From Clostridiales bacterium (GTDB lineage: Bacteria > Bacillota > Clostridia > Lachnospirales > WQUN01), in assembly GCA_031270945.1 (NCBI GenBank), contig JAISWZ010000014.1:1-62361 (forward strand): a stretch of DNA of 62,361 bases. Reading direction: 5' to 3'. The notes under the pieces are model-generated. The model was not told the origin of the DNA. It saw only the letters and a program-made list of their open reading frames with translations, and searched no databases. Shown here piece by piece: positions 17,838 to 26,538 of this stretch. Position numbers and translations under genes: made by a program. Numbering within the stretch: the stretch's first letter is position 1; each line of letters opens with the position of its first letter.

Positions 17838-19408
17838 TCCCTTTAAATGGCTTTTCATGCATTATATGCCTTTCTCATAAATCCCTTGAGCACTGCAAAA
17901 GCGTGTTTACAAGCGTTTTTTCTTAGTCATCGCAATTTGCGCAGAATGGCAACGCAACGTTCTCGAAGACGCCTTATGCACTCCTTGACTTTATTGATTG
18001 TTGTGTTGGAAAGTCACGTCCAGCCCTAGGGTTATCCCGCGTTCACCCCGCAGCCCCATAAGCGCGTTCAATGCCAGGCGTCGGCGTTGCTATTTTGGGT
18101 TTTGAACATAAAGCTAAACTTGATTCGCTTGCGCCGTCAGGAAGTTCCGCAGCATAGACTCGCTCCAAGAGCTTGGTCAACATTGGCCGACTTGCTCAAA
18201 GTCCTGCCGCAAATCATGCTTGCCCCAAGGCAGAGCGCCCTTCATAGTGCGCAGTCAATTCGCCTTGAGTAAACAACGAATCATCCCCTTTCGCTGACTT
18301 ATATGTACGCTTTTGTGTCTTCTAGGCGCTCCAGCGGCTCGCTTGCCATATTTTTGACTAAAACTTGCCGCAACGCTGTCGATGCGATTGTAAATAGCGA
18401 CTATCTCCTTTAAAAACAGTATATTTGAAATCTAAACAGATGTCAAGATATTAAAAAAAGTCATTAAAATAATGATGATCCTTAAAGAAATCAACAGATA
18501 TTGATGTTAAGCAGCCCCAAATTCCATATGCTAGCGAAGGAAATTCTGAAAAGCGGCAACGCCTAGAGAACGCTAGGGGAGATAGTTTTTCCTCTGCAGT
18601 GACTATCTCCTTGAGGTAAATCATAGAATTTTTATCTCTTTACGGGATGCAGTCTTGAAGAGGCAAAAAAGACGGGGTTTATCATGCGATGATTTGCGCA
18701 GCAGGAAAATCATTTCTTCAAACTGAGAATCTACGGTCAAAATTGGCGCCCAGCACGCTTATCCGTCATATTTCCCACGATATCCCTCTCTGCCGTACTA
18801 CCCCACCCCTCCATGGTGCGCTCAGCCTCTGCCAATTTGTGCCTTATGTAACCGGATAGGGGCTCAGCCCCTGCCAAGATGTGCCCCAACCCCTTCCAGC
18901 AACCGCTCAGCCCGTGAAGATTTTTTGTCACAAAACCGTAATTTAGATTTCTATAAAACTCTATAACAAAACACATTCTTTCATAGGTCGCTTTTTCATG
19001 CGGTTTTCGACAGAGATAATGGGCGGATTATTATGGTTTTCCGAATATCCGCCCATAAGCCGACAGCAAACGCTGGTGTAACATCTTTGAAATATTGTTC
19101 AAGAAAGCCTTAGTAATAAAGGAGCTTCAGGGTTTTCGCAAATGACTAAACGATTACAGCTATAGGGGTTTCACGGGATCCAGCGGAATGGCACTTAATA
19201 ATTCCGCAATATTTAGATCATAGTTAAAATATTATCAAGTAAAAATGACCGATCTAATGGCCTTTTTCGTTGTTAATAGATGTAACATTTGAATCAATTA
19301 CAATAGCTAGCTGAAAACAATGCCCCTCTTTAGCAACTTTTTCAAGCGAAAGCTCGGCATTTGCCAGAATGCACAAAAAATATATCTCGAATATGTTGCT
19401 TATGAATA

Positions 19409-19437
19409 TTGTAATTTGATTGAAAGATAGATATAAT
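19409..19437 (+). promoter_or_regulatory. Promoter of the WecG/TagA-like gene
   Basis: TTGTAA (19409-19414), 17-nt spacer, TATAAT (19432-19437). Predicted transcript start is about 19444, ahead of the AGGAG at 19450-19454, which supports the ATG at 19468 rather than an upstream start. Confidence 0.65.
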
Positions 19438-19467
19438 GTATTTATAGGCAGGAGTACACCAGAGACC

Positions 19468-20226
19468 ATGAAGGAGGACAGCTTCAAGCGCATGAGGATA
19501 GACATCCTTTCTGTCCCCGTGGACAATGTCGACCAAGGCGAAGCTTTGGATAGGCTGGCGGAATTCATGGGAGAGAAGAAGGCTCGCGTGTTGGTGACCC
19601 CAAACCCTGAGATGATAATGCTCGCGCAGAGCGACCCCTCGTACCTGAGGGTTTTGCAGAAAGCCGAGCTTGTAGCGCCTGACGGGATCGGAGTCATACT
19701 GGCGTCCAAGATGGGGGGCAAGCCCCTGAAGTGCCGGGTAACCGGCTGCGATTTGATGGTGGCGCTAATGGAGCGCATGGCAAAGGAAGGCAAATCCGCC
19801 TACTTCTTAGGTGCGGCGCCAGGAATCGCTGAAAAAGCGAAATTAGCAATGGAGTTGAAATTTCCCGGCCTAAAAATTACTGGGACGCAAAATGGATATT
19901 TTGACAAAGATCAAGAAAAACTAATCTGCAGCGACATCTTTGAGAAGAGGCCGGATCTTTTGATGCTAGGGCTTTCCATGGGCAAGGCTGAGCTCTGGGC
20001 TGACAGCCATCGGGATCTTCCTGTGGGCGTCATCGCCTGCATCGGAGGGACGCTGGATGTGCTGGCTGGCAATGTGAAAAGAGCGCCAGCCCCAATGCGG
20101 AAGGCCGGCCTAGAGTGGCTATGGAGGCTATGCTCCCAGCCCTCCAGGGCAAAGCGCCAGATGGCGCTTCCAGTGTTCGCGTGGAAAATTTTCAAGGACT
20201 ATGTAGTAGGCAAGAGAGAAATGTGA
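19468..20226 (+). CDS. WecG/TagA/CpsF family glycosyltransferase (GT26)
   Basis: 252 residues from ATG 19468. Family signatures: VLVTPNPEMIMLAQSDP, LVAPDGIGVILASKM, SAYFLGAAPGIAEKA, RPDLLMLGLSMGKAE and VIACIGGTLDVLAGNVKRAP, followed by the C-terminal GLEWLWRL motif of TagA-type enzymes. They transfer N-acetylmannosamine or an equivalent sugar from UDP to a polyprenyl-linked acceptor at the cytoplasmic face (teichoic acid linkage or polysaccharide assembly). An internal ATG at 19492 preceded by GGAGG (14 nt) is an alternative start. A palindromic element begins 3 nt after the stop and separates it from the yitT-like gene. Confidence 0.9.
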   Translation: MKEDSFKRMRIDILSVPVDNVDQGEALDRLAEFMGEKKARVLVTPNPEMIMLAQSDPSYLRVLQKAELVAPDGIGVILASKMGGKPLKCRVTGCDLMVALMERMAKEGKSAYFLGAAPGIAEKAKLAMELKFPGLKITGTQNGYFDKDQEKLICSDIFEKRPDLLMLGLSMGKAELWADSHRDLPVGVIACIGGTLDVLAGNVKRAPAPMRKAGLEWLWRLCSQPSRAKRQMALPVFAWKIFKDYVVGKREM

Positions 20227-20228
20227 GA

Positions 20229-20298
20229 GCATCCCAAAAAGGCGACTGAAAAGTCATGCGATGCTTTTCCAAGCCCTATCATTAATTTTGGGATATGC
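20229..20298. repeat. Dispersed palindromic element (short, GCATCCC…GGGATATGC)
   Basis: Starts GCATCCCAAAAA and ends AATTTTGGGATATGC, with an inner AAAGTCATGCGATGCTTTT core of the 'B' type. It fills almost the whole gap between the GT26 and yitT-like genes. Confidence 0.7.
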
Positions 20299-20316
20299 TT
20301 TAAACACGGAGGATGG

Positions 20317-21177
20317 ATGAAACTGACAAAAGCTGCAGCCATAGACTATTTGCTAATAGCTGGAGGCTGCGTACTCACCGCGTTTGGCGTCAACTACTTT
20401 TACGATCCCAACCAACTGGTCATAGGAGGCGTATCTGGGCTCTCAATCATACTTGCGGACACTCTCCGCAGGACAATCGGGATCGAGCTTCCCTTGTGGC
20501 TGGCCAACCTGGCGCTCAACGCGCCGCTGTTCGCGCTTGCCTTAAAGAGCATGGGCCGCCAGTTCTTCTTCAGAACGCTGATTGCTACCGTCCTCCTTTC
20601 CGTCGCCCTCTACTTCACAAATCTGATTCCTCTTCCTCCCAACCAGGATCTTGTCTTGGCTTCCGTTTTCGGCGGCGTCACCAGCGGCGCCGGCGCTGCT
20701 ATGGTGTTCAAGGCGCAAGCGACAACCGGGGGCAGCGACATGGCCGCTTTCATCCTTCAGAAGCGCTTCCCTCATGTAAGCGTATCAAAGCTTTTGTTCC
20801 TGATAGACGGCATGGTCATAGCTCTAGGGCTTCTGGCCTTTGGCCCCTTGAAGACAATGTACGCGGTTATAGCCGTGTTCGTCACAGCGAAGGTCATAGA
20901 CTTCGCGCTTGAGGGGCTCAGCTTTGCAAAGGCAGCGTTCATCATTTCTGACCACTCAGAAGAGATGGCTAGCGCAATTCTTCAAACTTTGCAGAGGGGC
21001 GTAACTTCGTTAAGCGGGCGCGGAATGTACACCAATAACGCCAAAAACGTGCTTCTTTGTGTCTCCGCTAGCAAGGAAATGCCCAAGCTAAAAGAGATTG
21101 CCAAAAAAGTTGACCCTAGCGCTTTTATCATAGTTGCAGACGTCAGGGAGGTGTTTGGCGAGGGTTTCAAGCCCTGA
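20317..21177 (+). CDS. YitT family membrane protein (DUF161/DUF2179)
   Basis: 286 residues starting MKLTKAAAIDYLLIAGGC. Five N-terminal membrane segments (about residues 9-30, 50-75, 80-100, 105-125, 150-170) contain the family's FYDPNQLVIGGVSGLSIIL and TGGSDMAAFIL motifs. The soluble C-terminal DUF2179 domain (about 215-280) carries RGVTSLSGRGMYTNNAKNVLLCV, resembling a PII-like fold. Molecular function of YitT proteins is unresolved. GGAGG lies 4 nt before the ATG. Confidence 0.9.
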   Translation: MKLTKAAAIDYLLIAGGCVLTAFGVNYFYDPNQLVIGGVSGLSIILADTLRRTIGIELPLWLANLALNAPLFALALKSMGRQFFFRTLIATVLLSVALYFTNLIPLPPNQDLVLASVFGGVTSGAGAAMVFKAQATTGGSDMAAFILQKRFPHVSVSKLLFLIDGMVIALGLLAFGPLKTMYAVIAVFVTAKVIDFALEGLSFAKAAFIISDHSEEMASAILQTLQRGVTSLSGRGMYTNNAKNVLLCVSASKEMPKLKEIAKKVDPSAFIIVADVREVFGEGFKP

Positions 21178-21804
21178 AAAGAGGTTTGGCGCTTAAGCCT
21201 TTGGCGCTTATGGCGAAAATATTTGGCTTTGGATTGACAGTAAGACATAATGACTCTAAAATGCAATAGAACAACAGGCAAGGTTGTTACTTTCCCTGAA
21301 TTTATCTTGGTGTATGGCAAATGTAACAAAAGCGCCATAATTTTTTGTTAAAAAAGACAATGGTTTAACCCTTGAATTTGATGTATGATAATGTAGTCGT
21401 TCCCGTTTGGCCGCCAGCAAGCATGGCAAGCCACCCGGTCGCATTTCGCTAAAAAACCGCGTTTTATATAAGAGAATGGCTCGGAAAAGCTAGGCGTTAA
21501 AGCTCGCATGCCTTTGGTGATTTGCCTTTGGCAAACCTATCCGTCGCCATTCAGGAATTGGGTTTTTGCACCAAGGAGCGGAAATATAAGCTTTTTCGTT
21601 CCAGTCACGGCATCTCGCATGATGAGGCGCTGAGGCAATGTTTTAGGTGTTTTTGATTGAGAGTATATCTGCGCCCTTGGTTTTTTCAAGTGGCGCTAGC
21701 CATTGCTTTTAGCAAGCGCCGTAGCAGCGCGATTCTGCCAACGCTCTTGCGAAAGGCAAATTTTTGGCGCGGAAGAAGGCCGCCCGCGGGCCCTTTCGTG
21801 AAAA

Positions 21805-21918
21805 GTATCCCAAAATGCCATTGGGCTTGGAAAAGTCTACGCAAGGCTTCTCCTATGCCTTTTGAGGAAATTTGGGATATGCAGCAAACGCGTATCCGCT
21901 TTAAATTTTGGGATATGC
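21805..21918. repeat. Dispersed palindromic element plus adjacent half copy
   Basis: GTATCCCAAAAT (21805) to AAATTTGGGATATGC (21882), then a separate AAATTTTGGGATATGC end at 21903-21918. Degraded relative to other copies. Confidence 0.6.
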
Positions 21919-21952
21919 ACCCATGGCAGCCGAGTTCTCTAGCCCGGCGCTT

Positions 21953-21970
21953 GGGCGCCTCTAGGCGCCC
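21953..21970. repeat. GC-rich hairpin upstream of the ugpC-like gene
   Basis: GGGCGCCT-ct-AGGCGCCC, ending 10 nt before the GGGGGA ribosome-binding site at 21981-21986. Could affect translation start or mark a processed 5' end. Confidence 0.55.
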
Positions 21971-21994
21971 TAAGAAAAAAGGGGGACATTGTTT

Positions 21995-23101
21995 ATGGCA
22001 GGTCTAAAGATGAAGAATATCGTTAAGAAGTATTCCAACGGCTTTGTGGCGGTCTCGGATTTCAACCTCGACATCGCCGACAAAGAGTTCATCATTTTCG
22101 TTGGCCCTTCTGGCTGCGGAAAGTCGACCACGCTCAGAATGATTGCAGGACTGGAAGAGATCTCTGAAGGCGAGCTCTACATAGGCGAGAAGCTCATGAA
22201 TGACGTCGCGCCTAAAGACAGAGACATCGCAATGGTTTTCCAGAACTACGCGTTGTACCCCCACATGAGCGTGTACGACAACATGGCCTTTGGCCTCAAG
22301 CTCAGGAAGACCCCCAAGGCCGAGATTGACCGCCGCGTCCATGAAGCCGCCAAGATTCTCGACATTGAGCACCTGCTAGACAGGAAGCCGAAAGCTCTTT
22401 CCGGCGGACAAAGGCAGCGCGTCGCTATGGGCCGCGCAATCGTCCGCGAGCCAAAGGTTTTCCTTATGGATGAACCTCTGTCCAACTTGGACGCCAAGCT
22501 CCGCGTGCAGATGAGAACCGAGATCACCAAGCTCCACCAGCGCCTCCAGACAACGTTCATCTACGTTACCCATGACCAGACAGAGGCCATGACGCTGGGC
22601 ACACGCATCGTCGTTCTCAAAGACGGCATCATCCAGCAAGTGGATTCCCCAATCAACCTGTACAACAAGCCCAACAACCTGTTTGTTGGAGGCTTCATCG
22701 GCTCCCCGCAGATGAACATGATTGACGCTGTTGTTTCCAAAGAAGGAAACGGCTTGTACCTCACCTTTGGCGAAAACAAGATCAGAGTGCCCGAGAGCAA
22801 AGCGAAAGCGATCGACGGCTACGTGGGCAAGACTGTTGTCCTTGGCGTTCGCCCAGAGGATCTGCATGACGAAGAAATGTTCATCGCCGCCTCCCCAGAC
22901 TCCATTATCGAGACTGACGTAGAGGTTACAGAGCTCCTTGGCGCTGAAGTTTACCTGTATGTAGTCGCCGCCGGCCAGAACCTGACCGCCCGCGTCAACC
23001 CCAGGAGCACAGCGAAGGCGAAAGACCACATCAAAATGGCCTTGGACGCGAACCGCATCCACATCTTCGACAAAGAGACCGAGCTTACCATCGTAAACTA
23101 G
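21995..23101 (+). CDS. ugpC: Carbohydrate ABC transporter ATP-binding protein (UgpC/MsmX type)
   Basis: 368 residues from the ATG at 21995 (GGGGGA 8 nt upstream). Walker A GPSGCGKSTTLRMIAG, Q-loop FQNYALYPHM, signature LSGGQRQRVAMGRA, Walker B VFLMDEPLSNLDA and H-loop YVTHDQTEAM are all intact. The C-terminal third is the TOBE/OB regulatory domain of the MalK/UgpC group (VLGVRPEDL). It energises sugar or glycerol-phosphate uptake from the cytoplasmic side. No permease or binding protein is nearby, so it may be a shared ATPase for several sugar transporters, as MsmX is in Bacillus. A terminator follows at 23219-23250. Confidence 0.93.
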   Translation: MAGLKMKNIVKKYSNGFVAVSDFNLDIADKEFIIFVGPSGCGKSTTLRMIAGLEEISEGELYIGEKLMNDVAPKDRDIAMVFQNYALYPHMSVYDNMAFGLKLRKTPKAEIDRRVHEAAKILDIEHLLDRKPKALSGGQRQRVAMGRAIVREPKVFLMDEPLSNLDAKLRVQMRTEITKLHQRLQTTFIYVTHDQTEAMTLGTRIVVLKDGIIQQVDSPINLYNKPNNLFVGGFIGSPQMNMIDAVVSKEGNGLYLTFGENKIRVPESKAKAIDGYVGKTVVLGVRPEDLHDEEMFIAASPDSIIETDVEVTELLGAEVYLYVVAAGQNLTARVNPRSTAKAKDHIKMALDANRIHIFDKETELTIVN

Positions 23102-23170
23102 CCTTTTTAACCGCTATGCCCGAGTAAGACCAGTCGAGCTCACGAGCGATTATCTCGCGGGCAGCCGACT

Positions 23171-23215
23171 CGAGCGAAAAGCGCTGTTCTTTTCGCACAC
23201 TGGGATAACGTTTCA
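23171..23215. repeat. GAGCGAAA-family palindrome
   Basis: GAGCGAAAAGCGCTGTTCTT followed by TTCGCACACTGGGATAAC, related to copies at 3576, 7899 and 51091. It lies between the ugpC-like stop and its terminator. Confidence 0.4.
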
Positions 23216-23218
23216 TAT

Positions 23219-23250
23219 AGCCGCAGCCGGATTTCCGGTTGCGGCTTTTT
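23219..23250 (+). terminator. Terminator of the ugpC-like gene
   Basis: AGCCGCAGCCGG, loop ATTT, CCGGTTGCGGCT followed by TTTT: a 12-bp stem with one G-T pair. Confidence 0.85.
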
Positions 23251-23253
23251 AGC

Positions 23254-23349
23254 GCATAAACCAAAATTCCGAAATGGCAGCGGAAAAATCCTGGCGAACG
23301 CTTCAACGCCGGATTTTTCCGTTGCCTCGGATATAATTTTGGGATATGC
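23254..23349. repeat. Dispersed palindromic element, A type
   Basis: GCATAAACCAAAATTCCGAA … GCCTCGGATATAATTTTGGG ATATGC. The core is the A type (CGGAAAAATCC…GGATTTTTCCG with GAACGCTTCAAC), in opposite orientation to copies at 26317 and 28298. Confidence 0.8.
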
Positions 23350-23356
23350 ACTTAGT

Positions 23357-23439
23357 GCATATCCCAAAATTCACAAAGTGGCGTAGCGATGCTTTAACGC
23401 ATGACTTTCGCAAGCCCTAAAACAAATTTTGGGATATGC
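23357..23439. repeat. Dispersed palindromic element, B type
   Basis: GCATATCCCAAAATTCAC … AAATTTTGGGATATGC with the B core AGTGGCGTAGCGATGC / GCATGACTTTCGCAAGCC. It follows the previous element after 7 bp; a further degenerate end (AATTGGGGATATACTC) lies at 23461-23476. Confidence 0.8.
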
Positions 23440-23595
23440 TCTTAGCGCTTGCGAGGCTTGAATTGGGGATATACTCTAAGACAGCGACGATGAAAACTTA
23501 AAGCTTTCAGCCTCGTCGGTATGCGATTCGCAAAACCCTTGAAAATCGGGATGTTTTGTGGTATATTTGAGCAAATCAAAAATTTGGAGGTTTAA

Positions 23596-24450
23596 ATGCT
23601 TCTCGCTAACTGGAAAGACTACAAACTAATCGACATGCATATGGGAGACAAGCTTGAGAGATGGGGAGATATTATCGTCTCAAGGCCAGACCCTCAAATC
23701 ATATGGCCTAGCGCATCGCTTAGCCCTCTTTGGAAACAGTGCCATATGAAGTACCATAGAAGCAAAAGCGGCGGAGGGTCTTGGGAGACTCTGAAGAAGA
23801 CTCCTGAGAAATGGGAAATTTCTTGGAACGAGCTTCGCTTTTTTATAAAGCCTACTGAATTCAAGCACATGGGGCTATTCCCTGAGCAGGCTTCAAACTG
23901 GGAGCGTCTGCAGGGATTATTGAAAAACCAGAGCAAGGCAAAGGTATTAAACCTGTTTGGGTACACAGGAGGCGCGACAGTCGCATGCGCGTCAGCAGGC
24001 GCTCACGTGACCCATCTGGACGCATCCAAGGGCATGGTTCAATGGGCCAAGGAAAACGCGGCCTTGTCAAAGGTTCCAGAGGACAGGCTCCGCTTCATCT
24101 CTGAAGACGCTGGCAAATTTGTAGCTAGGGAGATACGCAGGGAAAGCAAGTATGACGGCATAATAATGGACCCTCCATCTTATGGCAGAGGGCCCCAGGG
24201 CGAGCTATGGAAGATAGAAGACATGCTATATGATCTGGCCAAAGACTGCGCTTCGCTTCTTTCAAGCAAGCCCTTGTTCTTTTTGATAAACTCATACACA
24301 ACTGGGTTCTCTCCTGTTTGCGCTGAGAACATCCTGAAATCAATATTGCCGGGGCTAGGCGGAAAGATCAGCAGCGGTGAAGCGGGGCTGCCATGCTCTA
24401 ATGGGTTGGCGCTGCCTTGCGGGTCGTTTGCTTTGTGGAGTCAGAATTAG
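23596..24450 (+). CDS. RlmI/RlmK-like class I SAM-dependent rRNA methyltransferase
   Basis: 284 residues. The Rossmann-fold SAM motif VLNLFGYTGGATVACASAGA (about residues 117-136), LDASKGMVQWAKENAA and the DPPSYGRG motif (about 190) match the COG1092 group that includes RlmI/RlmL-K, which methylate 23S rRNA bases. The N-terminal PUA domain of RlmI is absent; instead there is about 100 residues of beta-rich sequence with WPSASLSPLWKQ and FKHMGLFPEQASNW. The target base cannot be assigned. GGAGG lies 6 nt before the ATG. The gene stands alone between repeat clusters. Confidence 0.82.
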   Translation: MLLANWKDYKLIDMHMGDKLERWGDIIVSRPDPQIIWPSASLSPLWKQCHMKYHRSKSGGGSWETLKKTPEKWEISWNELRFFIKPTEFKHMGLFPEQASNWERLQGLLKNQSKAKVLNLFGYTGGATVACASAGAHVTHLDASKGMVQWAKENAALSKVPEDRLRFISEDAGKFVAREIRRESKYDGIIMDPPSYGRGPQGELWKIEDMLYDLAKDCASLLSSKPLFFLINSYTTGFSPVCAENILKSILPGLGGKISSGEAGLPCSNGLALPCGSFALWSQN

Positions 24451-24581
24451 GTTTTTATTGTGCACGGGAAAGTCCACGTAGCATTCGTTGGACTTTTTCG
24501 GCACTTTTTTATGATGTTCATGTTAAATATTTAGCAAATTTATATAATGTTTTCCAAATGTTTTCGATCACAAAAGTTCAC

Positions 24582-24662
24582 GCGCAGAAATCCGGAAATT
24601 AATCTTAATTCCATATTCTGAAGTTCTATTCTTACATTTCAGCCTTGTTTTTTTGCATTTGC
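24582..24662 (+). repeat. Solo fragment of the 30-36 kb array unit
   Basis: Contains CGCGCAGAAATCC and, 45 nt on, CTTACATTTCAGCCTTGTTT, both conserved blocks of the tandem array unit with the same order and orientation, more than 5 kb outside the array. Confidence 0.6.
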
Positions 24663-24754
24663 GTTAAGTTCAAATAAAACCAATCTATAATAAATTTATG
24701 GGATTTTCGTTGAGAATCGCATGGCGAAATTCTCTGGGTCGTATCCCACCAAGA

Positions 24755-24890
24755 GCATATCCCAAATTTATATCCGAGGTGCCGTAAAAGTCCGGGTGTT
24801 TGCTCGCAGAAGCCCTGGCAAACTAGTTGAAGCATTCGCTAGGACTTTTCGGCACCTTTTCCGGCACCAATACGGAATTTTGGGATATGC
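24755..24890. repeat. Dispersed palindromic element, long A type
   Basis: GCATATCCCAAATTTATATC … ATACGGAATTTTGGGATATGC. Core: GAGGTGCCGTAAAAGTCCGG … GAAGCATTCGCTAGGAC TTTTCGGCACC, with a GTGTTTGCTCGCAGAAGCCC insertion shared with the copy at 26127. Confidence 0.85.
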
Positions 24891-24937
24891 ACTAAGCCTT
24901 CAGTGAAGAATGGCATTTTTGCAAGGGAGGTTGATTT

Positions 24938-26083
24938 ATGCGTTGCAAGGCCTGCGGCAAAGAGTTGCTGCCTGGAGTCAAGTTTTGCAATTCATGCGGA
25001 GCGGCGGTAACAATCGATCCCGTCCCGCAAGCAAACAGTTCCAATCAAGAGGATGATGCAATCCCGTCTGATTTTGACTTCCTTGAGGCGCAACTGGCGG
25101 AGCAGCCGCCTTCGGTTGGAAAAACCTTAAGACCTTTCATTAAGCTAGACAAGTTTTTGACGACAAAAGTGTTTCCGAACAAAAAGAGGACCGCGATGAT
25201 TCTGGGTGGCTATTTTGGGATAACTATTCTTGCCATGTTTATTCCTCCCTTAATATGGCTTGCAGTCCCTCTCTGGATCTTGATTCCCAGTGCCTTACCC
25301 CTTTACATTCCGATTCTCATGCTAAAGCTTTACACAGCAACAGCAAGGAGGATAAGAGACGCAGCGGAAGCCTACCCGGAAATCTTCAATTACTTTGGAG
25401 TAATTGATACCCCGATAGCTCCATTGCTCTCCGACACCTTGATTATTCGCTTTATATGGCGAGCTCTTCCGTCACAGCTAAGGGAACGCCAACCTATCAT
25501 TCACCTGTCGCAAAATCTGGCTTTGCCGTGCGAAGTTGCCACAACGAGCCTGTTAGTTGGAAAAAAGGCAAAAAGGGTTTGGGGCTGCACCTCTGCGGAG
25601 TATGGCGCGATGTACCAGACAGTCTTGCAGTCCGCCCAAGTTATGAGCAGCCAGCTTGGGTTGGAAACGAAGCAGTCTTACCAAGCCTTGATAAAATACA
25701 TAGGAAAACCAATCAAAGTCATCAAAAAGGGACCGAAAACCCTTTGGCAAGGGAACTTGGCAGATCCCCAGCCGACTGAGCAAAAGTTCACCGCGCTTTT
25801 GGAGAAGTACATGAAGACCGTAGCCGACGCTATGGGGCTTAACTACGAAGATCATACTCTTGGCGACTACGACCCCGGAAGCAGCACCTGGTATGGCTGG
25901 GGCTCATGGGGCATGATCGGGCTTGCGGCAGGGCTTACAATCGCCTCGGCGCTTAAGCGCTCGGCAAAGAAGGCTCAGTTTCGCACCGCTTGCGTATACG
26001 CCGCTTTTAACAACATAGCCGCAGAATTCAACGATCAATATTACCCTCAGGAGTTTGAGGCTTGGAAGGACGCGCAGGTCTAG
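24938..26083 (+). CDS. Zinc-ribbon membrane protein of unknown function
   Basis: 381 residues. Residues 3-20 form a treble-clef zinc ribbon (CKACGKELLPGVKFCNSCG). Two adjacent hydrophobic segments at about 87-130 (ILGGYFGITILAMFIPPLIW / LWILIPSALPLYIPILMLKL) form a membrane hairpin. The remainder is soluble with no catalytic motif I recognise, ending in a glycine-rich stretch WYGWGSWGMIGLAAGLTIASAL that may be a further membrane segment. GGGAGG lies upstream of the ATG. Zinc-ribbon plus TM proteins are common in Bacillota; no function assigned. Confidence 0.75.
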   Translation: MRCKACGKELLPGVKFCNSCGAAVTIDPVPQANSSNQEDDAIPSDFDFLEAQLAEQPPSVGKTLRPFIKLDKFLTTKVFPNKKRTAMILGGYFGITILAMFIPPLIWLAVPLWILIPSALPLYIPILMLKLYTATARRIRDAAEAYPEIFNYFGVIDTPIAPLLSDTLIIRFIWRALPSQLRERQPIIHLSQNLALPCEVATTSLLVGKKAKRVWGCTSAEYGAMYQTVLQSAQVMSSQLGLETKQSYQALIKYIGKPIKVIKKGPKTLWQGNLADPQPTEQKFTALLEKYMKTVADAMGLNYEDHTLGDYDPGSSTWYGWGSWGMIGLAAGLTIASALKRSAKKAQFRTACVYAAFNNIAAEFNDQYYPQEFEAWKDAQV

Positions 26084-26126
26084 ATCAATAGTGACAGCTA
26101 TGGCATTTATGCGATTATATCTAAGT

Positions 26127-26284
26127 GCATATCCCAAAATTATATCCGAGGTGCCAGAAAAGTCCGGGTGTTTGCTCGCAGAAGCCCGAACAAACTAGTT
26201 GAAGCATTCGCCATGACTTTGGCGATTTGCCCTTGAACATTGGGCAAACGCTATCCGTCGCCATTACGGAATTTTGGGATATGC
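26127..26284. repeat. Dispersed palindromic element, longest copy
   Basis: AAGTGCATATCCCAAAATTA … GGAATTTTGGGATATGCACTT: terminal repeats extend outward by AAGT/ACTT. The core matches the copy at 24755 with an added GGCGATTTGCCC…GGGCAAACGC segment. Confidence 0.85.
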
Positions 26285-26316
26285 ACTTTATATGTTCACG
26301 GCAAACTAGCCAAAAT

Positions 26317-26411
26317 CATATCCCAAAATTAAATCCGAGGCACCGGAAAAATCCGGCGTTGAAGCATTCGCCAGGATTTTTCCGGTGCCATTTCGGAATT
26401 TTGGGATATGC
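26317..26411. repeat. Dispersed palindromic element, A type
   Basis: CATATCCCAAAATTAAATCC … TTCGGAATTTTGGGATATGC. Core CACCGGAAAAATCCGGCG / CCAGGATTTTTCCGGTG forms a long stem with GAAGCATTCG at the apex. 32 bp from the previous copy and 127 bp before the next gene. Confidence 0.9.
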
Positions 26412-26538
26412 TCTAAACGTCATAACGTCATTAGGACGCATCGCTTAAATATGCAGTCGCAGGATTTCCGTAAAACCTGCGATTCATCCTTGCCGACTCA
26501 GCATATACGCGCTGAACAATCAGATTGGAGGCAAAAAC

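Larger units (their letters stand above)
17502..19431. other. 1.9-kb gene-free interval
   Basis: No credible gene: the open frames are short, lack ribosome-binding sites and resemble no family I know. Contents: a candidate promoter for the giant gene (17666-17695), an imperfect 28-bp inverted repeat around it (17600-17837), two similar blocks with GACTATCTCC (about 18401 and 18600), a GGCTCAGCC(C/T)CTGCCAA repeat (about 18823 and 18862), and a GGGCGGAT/ATCCGCCC hairpin (about 19020-19053). It may be decayed coding sequence. Confidence 0.6.
21178..21994. other. Gene-free interval before the ugpC-like gene
   Basis: Contains degraded copies of the dispersed palindromes (an internal fragment at about 21507-21570 similar to 26218-26275, a fuller copy at 21805-21882, a half copy at 21891-21918) and a GGGCGCCT-ct-AGGCGCCC hairpin (21953-21970) just upstream of the ribosome-binding site. 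No gene seen. Confidence 0.6.
24451..24937. other. Gene-free interval with repeat copies
   Basis: Contains a solo fragment of the big-array unit (24582-24662: GCGCAGAAAT…CTTACATTTCAGCCTTG) and a long A-type palindromic element (24755-24890). No gene seen. Confidence 0.65.

Noticed and set aside
18737-18976. 79-codon minus-strand open frame
   Set aside because: Contains a short tandem repeat, has no ribosome-binding site and resembles nothing known.
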